The translations under genes and the position numbers were made by a program. Positions 60,587-64,000 of a DNA stretch of 64,000 nt are shown here, piece by piece. The notes under the pieces are model-generated. The model saw only the letters and a program-made list of their open reading frames with translations. It made no database searches and was not told the DNA's origin. Location: positions 124,001-188,000 of the forward strand of contig NZ_JALHKS010000003.1 in NCBI RefSeq assembly GCF_022968825.1, read 5' to 3'. The DNA is from Chryseobacterium salipaludis (GTDB lineage: Bacteria > Bacteroidota > Bacteroidia > Flavobacteriales > Weeksellaceae). Numbering within the stretch: the first letter of the stretch is position 1; each line of letters opens with the position of its first letter.

Positions 60587-61633
60587 TTACGGAATCTCTT
60601 GCAGATATGTTAATTCTGTACCCGGCAGTAATTCCGGATGGAAAATCAGTACGTAGTCCCGCAAAAGAACATCGGCGCGCACCACACCACTTTCAAAATA
60701 ATCATTGCTGCGCTCTTTTTCCCGTCCGCTAACCGAATACAACTTCCCCTCCCGAAAAACCGGTAGCTGCTGATAATTGGGATTAATTTGCAGCATATTC
60801 TTGCGTGAGGACTGATTGCCAACATTTACCCAGAATTTTGCATGTTTCGATTTCGCGGCAACCTCTTCAAAACTCATCGGTGTAGCACCTTTTTCGGGAC
60901 TGTTTGCATTAATATAGTCAGCGTTTGCATCTTTCAGCATATTGGCAAGAAGGGATTTTCCTCCCGGCAGGTACCATTGGTTTCCGTACATTTCATTGGC
61001 GAGTACGACAGGCTGCATTTTTGCTGTCGCGGCTGTTTTCTTTAAATCATTATAGTTGGACGCAATCTGCTCATATCTGACTGCGGCTTTTTCCTGCTGA
61101 TTGAAAAGTTCACCAAAAAGCAACAGATAACGGGTCTTATCAAGCGGCTGATGTTCCAGATACTCATCGAGGAAAATAATTTCAATGCCCTGCTGGCGGA
61201 TTAATTCATACGTGTTCTCGAAAGTGGAAATATAATTCGTAAAAATAGCATCTGGTTTCAGTGCGACAATTTTTTCTACATTATACTTTTGCTCATTCCC
61301 GACGTCCGCAACAGCTCCGGACGAAACTTTTTGCTGAATTTTCGGTGAATACACAAAACCCGGACTGGAGATTCCCACGATTCTGTCCTCGAGATCTAGT
61401 TCGGTAAAATAGCCGACCAGACTCGCATTCAGCAGGACCACTTTTTTCAACGGCAGCTTTTCGCGCGGAATTTCATAGGTAAATTTGCCACTCTGCAAAC
61501 AGAGCATTTGATTATCAATACCATAGGAAAGATTCGGGCTTACTACCGTGCGCTGATCCGCTGTGGCAGGCGATTTCTTTTCGCAGGCGAGAAAAAATAA
61601 AAGGCAGAAAAAAGCAAAAAAAGTACGTTTCAT
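60587..61633 (-). CDS. Periplasmic binding lipoprotein of a metal-chelate ABC importer
   Basis: 348 residues, lipoprotein signal with Cys17 (FLAC). Two lobes of the BtuF/FepB type (class III) fold: VLLNASLVGYFTELDLEDRIVGISSP (about 66-92 split), a KIVALKPDAIFTN segment (about 128-140), the long connecting helix and a second lobe with NEMYGNQWYLPGGKSLLANM. Likely ligand: iron-siderophore, heme or cobalamin. No permease or ATPase gene lies next to it. It precedes mtgA on the same strand and is divergent from tRNA-Arg. Confidence 0.9.
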   Translation of the reverse strand: MKRTFFAFFCLLFFLACEKKSPATADQRTVVSPNLSYGIDNQMLCLQSGKFTYEIPREKLPLKKVVLLNASLVGYFTELDLEDRIVGISSPGFVYSPKIQQKVSSGAVADVGNEQKYNVEKIVALKPDAIFTNYISTFENTYELIRQQGIEIIFLDEYLEHQPLDKTRYLLLFGELFNQQEKAAVRYEQIASNYNDLKKTAATAKMQPVVLANEMYGNQWYLPGGKSLLANMLKDANADYINANSPEKGATPMSFEEVAAKSKHAKFWVNVGNQSSRKNMLQINPNYQQLPVFREGKLYSVSGREKERSNDYFESGVVRADVLLRDYVLIFHPELLPGTELTYLQEIP

Positions 61634-61634
61634 G

Positions 61635-61665
61635 TTTGGAACATTATAAAAAAGTTATATATTTG
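61635..61665 (+). promoter_or_regulatory. Promoter of tRNA-Arg
   Basis: TTTG (61635-61638), a 19-base spacer and TATATTTG (61658-61665), the full Bacteroidota consensus, ending 16 bases before the tRNA. Confidence 0.7.
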
Positions 61666-61681
61666 CAGCTCAATAAACGAA

Positions 61682-61755
61682 GGCCTCGTGGCGCAACTGA
61701 ATAGCGCATCTGATTACGGCTCAGAAGGTTACAGGTTTGAATCCTGTCGAGGTCA
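61682..61755 (+). tRNA. tRNA-Arg (anticodon ACG)
   Basis: A 74-base cloverleaf. Acceptor GGCCTCG pairs with CGAGGTC (one G-T), anticodon stem TCTGA/TCAGA encloses TTACGGC with ACG at 61716-61718, and the T-arm ACAGG-TTTGAAT-CCTGT is normal. CCA is not encoded. The wobble A is expected to become inosine, reading CGT/CGC/CGA. Confidence 0.95.
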
Positions 61756-61758
61756 CTG

Positions 61759-61785
61759 AAAACCCTGCTTTTGCAGGGTTTTTTT
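61759..61785. terminator. Bidirectional terminator between tRNA-Arg and prmA
   Basis: AAAACCCTGC (61759-61768) and GCAGGGTTTT (61773-61782) around TTTT, then a T-run. It reaches the stop codon of the convergent prmA. Confidence 0.88.
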
Positions 61786-62611
61786 ATTTCTGTAATCTCA
61801 GCGACATCCATTCTTCGCGCTGAAGGCTACGCTCCAGTTGCAGGTTTTGTTCCTGGCACACCTTCATAATATCAGTTACATCAAAAAAGCAAAGCCCGGA
61901 CAGCAATAATTCCCCGCCTTCTTTCAACACACTGTTATACACCGGAATATCGGACAGCAAAATATTGCGGTTGATATTGGCCAGAATAATATCAAACTGT
62001 TCACTCCCAAGACTTTCCGCGGTTCCCTGACTGATGTTCAACTGCACACCGTTTCTTTCAGCATTCTCAATCGAATTTTCTACGGACCACTCATCGATAT
62101 CGATAGCGGTTACCTCTGCAGCACCGCGCTGTTTTGCATAAATTGCCAGGACAGATGTACCGCAGCCCATATCCAGCACATTCTTGCCAGTGAAATCCAT
62201 GTCGAGCATTTGCTGAATCATCAGGTAAGTCGTGGCGTGATGGCCGGTGCCGAAAGACATTTTAGGCTGAATAATAATCTCATGCGGCAAGCCTAGGCTC
62301 TCGTGAAATTCTGCACGAATGGCCACCTGATCTTCAATGTTAATCGGTGTGAAGTTCTTCTCCCATTCCTCGTTCCAGTTAATGTTTGGCATTTCGGTGT
62401 AAGAGTAGGAAATTTTAACTTCCGCATTTTGCAGCAGCGCTACTGACTGCAGCAAATCTTCATTAAAAATATCTTTCTGAATATAAGCCAGGATCCCGTC
62501 GTGTTCTTCGGTAAAGCTATCAAAGCCGGCGTCGATTAGTTGGGCCATCAGGATTTCACTCCAGGGCGCAGGAGGTTGTATTTTAAAGGTAAATTCCAGG
62601 TAGTTCTGCAT
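61784..62611 (-). CDS. prmA: Ribosomal protein L11 methyltransferase
   Basis: SAM-dependent enzyme that trimethylates ribosomal protein L11. The 275-residue protein has an N-terminal L11-binding domain (1-90, ending NINWNEEWEKNFTPI), the PrmA segment PKMSFGTGHHATT (about 115-127), SAM motif NVLDMGCGTSVLAIYA (about 143-158) and the DIILANINRNIL motif (about 208-219). Complete and normal. A -7 box is at 62626-62633. Confidence 0.97.
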   Translation of the reverse strand: MQNYLEFTFKIQPPAPWSEILMAQLIDAGFDSFTEEHDGILAYIQKDIFNEDLLQSVALLQNAEVKISYSYTEMPNINWNEEWEKNFTPINIEDQVAIRAEFHESLGLPHEIIIQPKMSFGTGHHATTYLMIQQMLDMDFTGKNVLDMGCGTSVLAIYAKQRGAAEVTAIDIDEWSVENSIENAERNGVQLNISQGTAESLGSEQFDIILANINRNILLSDIPVYNSVLKEGGELLLSGLCFFDVTDIMKVCQEQNLQLERSLQREEWMSLRLQK

Positions 62612-62625
62612 AAAAATGATTTTTG

Positions 62626-62633
62626 CAAAAGTA
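62626..62633 (-). promoter_or_regulatory. -7 box of prmA
   Basis: TACTTTTG on the minus strand, an exact TAnnTTTG match 14 bases before the ATG. Confidence 0.5.
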
Positions 62634-62685
62634 CAGTTTTACCTCCGATCTGTTTTAAAGCCTAAAAAGATTAGTGGACCAAGAT

Positions 62686-63708
62686 TTAATTTTGGTGGAA
62701 ATGATGGGGAAATGCATCCTGCGGTTTGCGCCGGAATATATTAAGCAAAATCCAGGATTTTAAAAAACCATAACCGTATGAAAACAGCTGTACGTAGGCT
62801 GCGACGATGGCAAAAGCAGCGATGCTGATATTTTTAGTTTTAAATAAAGCATGAAAAAAGATGATGAAGGTATAGAAGCCGTACAACGCCAGCAGTAAAC
62901 CGTTACCATACAAATAATATTGAAGCACACCGACGAAATATCCCAGCAGAAACAAAGACGGAAACGCAAAAGAAAGTTTCACATACCTGGGATGACGCTG
63001 ATTAAGAATAGGCCGCGCACACCCAAACTGATAAACCTGCTTGGAAAACTTACCAAAATCAACTCTTCTTTTGTGAAACACGGCAATATCGTCAAAATAG
63101 GCCGTGGTAAAACCCTTTTCCCAAAGTGTCATGGAAAGGTCCGGATCTTCCCCTACCCTCATTTCGGAAAAACCTCCGACGGCGTCAAAGGCTGCTTTCC
63201 GCACACCCATATTAAAACTGCGTGGCTGAAACCGGGTCACCGCTTTTTTACTGCCGCGAATGCCGCCTGTTGTGAAAACGGAAGTCATTGCATACGAAAT
63301 TGCTTTCTGCACCAGATTAAAACCGCGATGTGCCATATCAGCGCCGCCGAAAGCATCGCAGGGCTTTTCCTGAATATTCCTTTTCACATTCGCGATATAG
63401 CTTTCCGGCACAATAACATCTGAGTCCAGAAAAATAAGCCAGTCACTTTCTGATCTGCCGGCACCGTAATTTCGTGATAAACCTGGACCGGAGTTCGATT
63501 TCCGGAAAAATTTGATCTGCAGCATTTTTTCGAAAATGGCAATCGTGGGAAGCAAATCCACCGAAGACCCATCGTCCACAATAATTACTTCAAAATCAGC
63601 ATCATTTTGTCGCGAAAGCGAACTCAGCAATTCAAATAGTTCATCCTTCCGGTTGAAAATAGCGATGATTATTGAAATCGACGTCAAACCTGCAGTTTTT
63701 GTGTTCAA
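62686..63708 (-). CDS. GT2 family glycosyltransferase
   Basis: 340 residues: a GT-A domain with SIIIAIFNRKDEL (about 12-24), VDDGSS (about 46-51), the DSD metal site (FLDSDVIVPES, about 93) and GGFSEMRVGEDPDLSM with the ED base region (about 175-190), then two to three C-terminal membrane helices (about 245-310). Likely acts on a lipid-linked or surface glycan. The start is unusual: the frame opens directly after the stop of the upstream methyltransferase gene, and its first codon is TTG at 63708. No ATG is available before the conserved domain. Confidence 0.9.
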   Translation of the reverse strand: MNTKTAGLTSISIIIAIFNRKDELFELLSSLSRQNDADFEVIIVDDGSSVDLLPTIAIFEKMLQIKFFRKSNSGPGLSRNYGAGRSESDWLIFLDSDVIVPESYIANVKRNIQEKPCDAFGGADMAHRGFNLVQKAISYAMTSVFTTGGIRGSKKAVTRFQPRSFNMGVRKAAFDAVGGFSEMRVGEDPDLSMTLWEKGFTTAYFDDIAVFHKRRVDFGKFSKQVYQFGCARPILNQRHPRYVKLSFAFPSLFLLGYFVGVLQYYLYGNGLLLALYGFYTFIIFFHALFKTKNISIAAFAIVAAYVQLFSYGYGFLKSWILLNIFRRKPQDAFPHHFHQN

Positions 63709-64000
63709 TTAAGCTCCCGGGTTTAACTTGTGTACTTTCTTCGTACCCTCGTACATTTCATACTGCATAAATCTGCATTCCAGTTTACCGTTAAATAATT
63801 TAATACGACGGGAAGGGCGCAATCCGATCTTCTTAGCAGCTTCCAGATCGGCAGAGATTAACCACGCCAGTGTATTCGGATATCCTTTCTTAAAGGTATC
63901 ACCAATTTTTGTATAAAATGCATCATCTGAAATGGCAAGCCGTTCATCATAAGGCGGGTTAAATACCATCGTAAGCGGGAATAATTCCTTTTGCGAATCA
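63709..64000 (-). CDS. RNA methyltransferase, RlmL-like (C-terminal part)
   Basis: The 3' part of a gene that begins right of the window. The readable end carries PLTMVFNPPYDERL, with the NPPY motif of N6-adenine/N2-guanine RNA methyltransferases, then KIGDTFKKGYPNTLAWLISAD and a closing KLFNGKLECRFMQYEMYEG, as in THUMP-domain RlmL/class I rRNA methyltransferases. The SAM-binding and THUMP parts are outside the window. Its TAA stop directly abuts the TTG start of the glycosyltransferase, suggesting coupling. Confidence 0.88.
   Translation of the reverse strand, partial: DSQKELFPLTMVFNPPYDERLAISDDAFYTKIGDTFKKGYPNTLAWLISADLEAAKKIGLRPSRRIKLFNGKLECRFMQYEMYEGTKKVHKLNPGA

Noticed and set aside
1-64000. 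CRISPR arrays, insertion sequences, rRNA operon, toxin-antitoxin or defence island
   Set aside because: No regularly spaced repeats, transposase or integrase motifs, rRNA signatures or recognisable defence genes were found; the gene content looks like core chromosome.

Overview
The window is a chromosomal segment of a Bacteroidota bacterium. It is most likely a member of the Flavobacteriia, in or near the Chryseobacterium/Kaistella group. Support comes from a giant secreted protein ending in a type IX secretion (type B, CHU_C-like) sorting domain, from many promoter -7 boxes of the Bacteroidota form TAnnTTTG (two of them next to tRNA genes, one with a clean TTTG-N19 spacing), from the lack of clear Shine-Dalgarno sites, and from many families typical of this class (S9, M1 and M28 exopeptidases, DUF6526, CvfB-like S1 protein, Crp/Fnr regulators, TolC/HlyD exporters). 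The genus is an inference. No insertion sequence, prophage, CRISPR array or rRNA operon was seen.

Layout. 1-6.5 kb: 5' part of queA, a lipoprotein, then a leftward run of an S9 peptidase, a PH-domain membrane protein, an M1 aminopeptidase and a small membrane protein. 6.6-11.7 kb: a secreted M28 peptidase, then a DNA-maintenance cluster (DUF6526 protein, a 54-residue lipoprotein, topoisomerase IB, an Fpg/Nei-type glycosylase with a degenerate zinc finger, and a convergent exonuclease III). 11.7-16.7 kb: ferredoxin and ferredoxin-NADP reductase, a DUF3108 protein, pheS, an RdgB-type NTP pyrophosphatase and a CPBP protease. 16.8-24.9 kb: release factor 3, a DUF4349 lipoprotein, acyl-CoA dehydrogenase, long-chain acyl-CoA synthetase, rlmF and a small zinc-ribbon protein. 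24.9-31.6 kb: the T9SS cargo protein, tRNA-Pro(GGG), a CvfB-like protein, a catalase-like heme protein and a cytochrome c'-like protein. 31.7-40.8 kb: lpdA, an unrecognised gene behind two palindromes, a GT4 glycosyltransferase coupled to recQ, kdsD, tatC and a processive GT2 glycosyltransferase. 40.9-49.8 kb: a two-component system, a thiolase, a DUF1569 protein, a Crp/Fnr regulator and a TolC-HlyD-ABC permease exporter operon. 49.9-64 kb: an alpha-2-macroglobulin protein, a UbiA-like membrane protein coupled to recF and a DUF721 gene, a membrane protein of the so-called site-specific recombinase family, mtgA, a metal-chelate binding lipoprotein, tRNA-Arg(ACG), prmA, a GT2 glycosyltransferase and the 3' end of an RNA methyltransferase gene.

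How genes work together. The fatty-acid genes (acyl-CoA synthetase, acyl-CoA dehydrogenase, thiolase) are beta-oxidation type steps but lie apart. The reductase/ferredoxin pair forms an electron-transfer operon. Topoisomerase IB, the glycosylase and exonuclease III form a local DNA topology and base-excision-repair group. KdsD feeds lipopolysaccharide Kdo synthesis, and several glycosyltransferases and MtgA serve the cell envelope.

The most interesting regulatory signal is a perfect FNR-type palindrome (TTGAT-N4-ATCAA) upstream of the exporter operon, at about the -40 position of its likely promoter. A Crp/Fnr regulator with an FNR-like recognition helix is encoded just past the end of that operon. 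The exporter has no ATPase gene beside it. Most of the window is ordinary core genome; I did not find a clear novel defence or mobile system.
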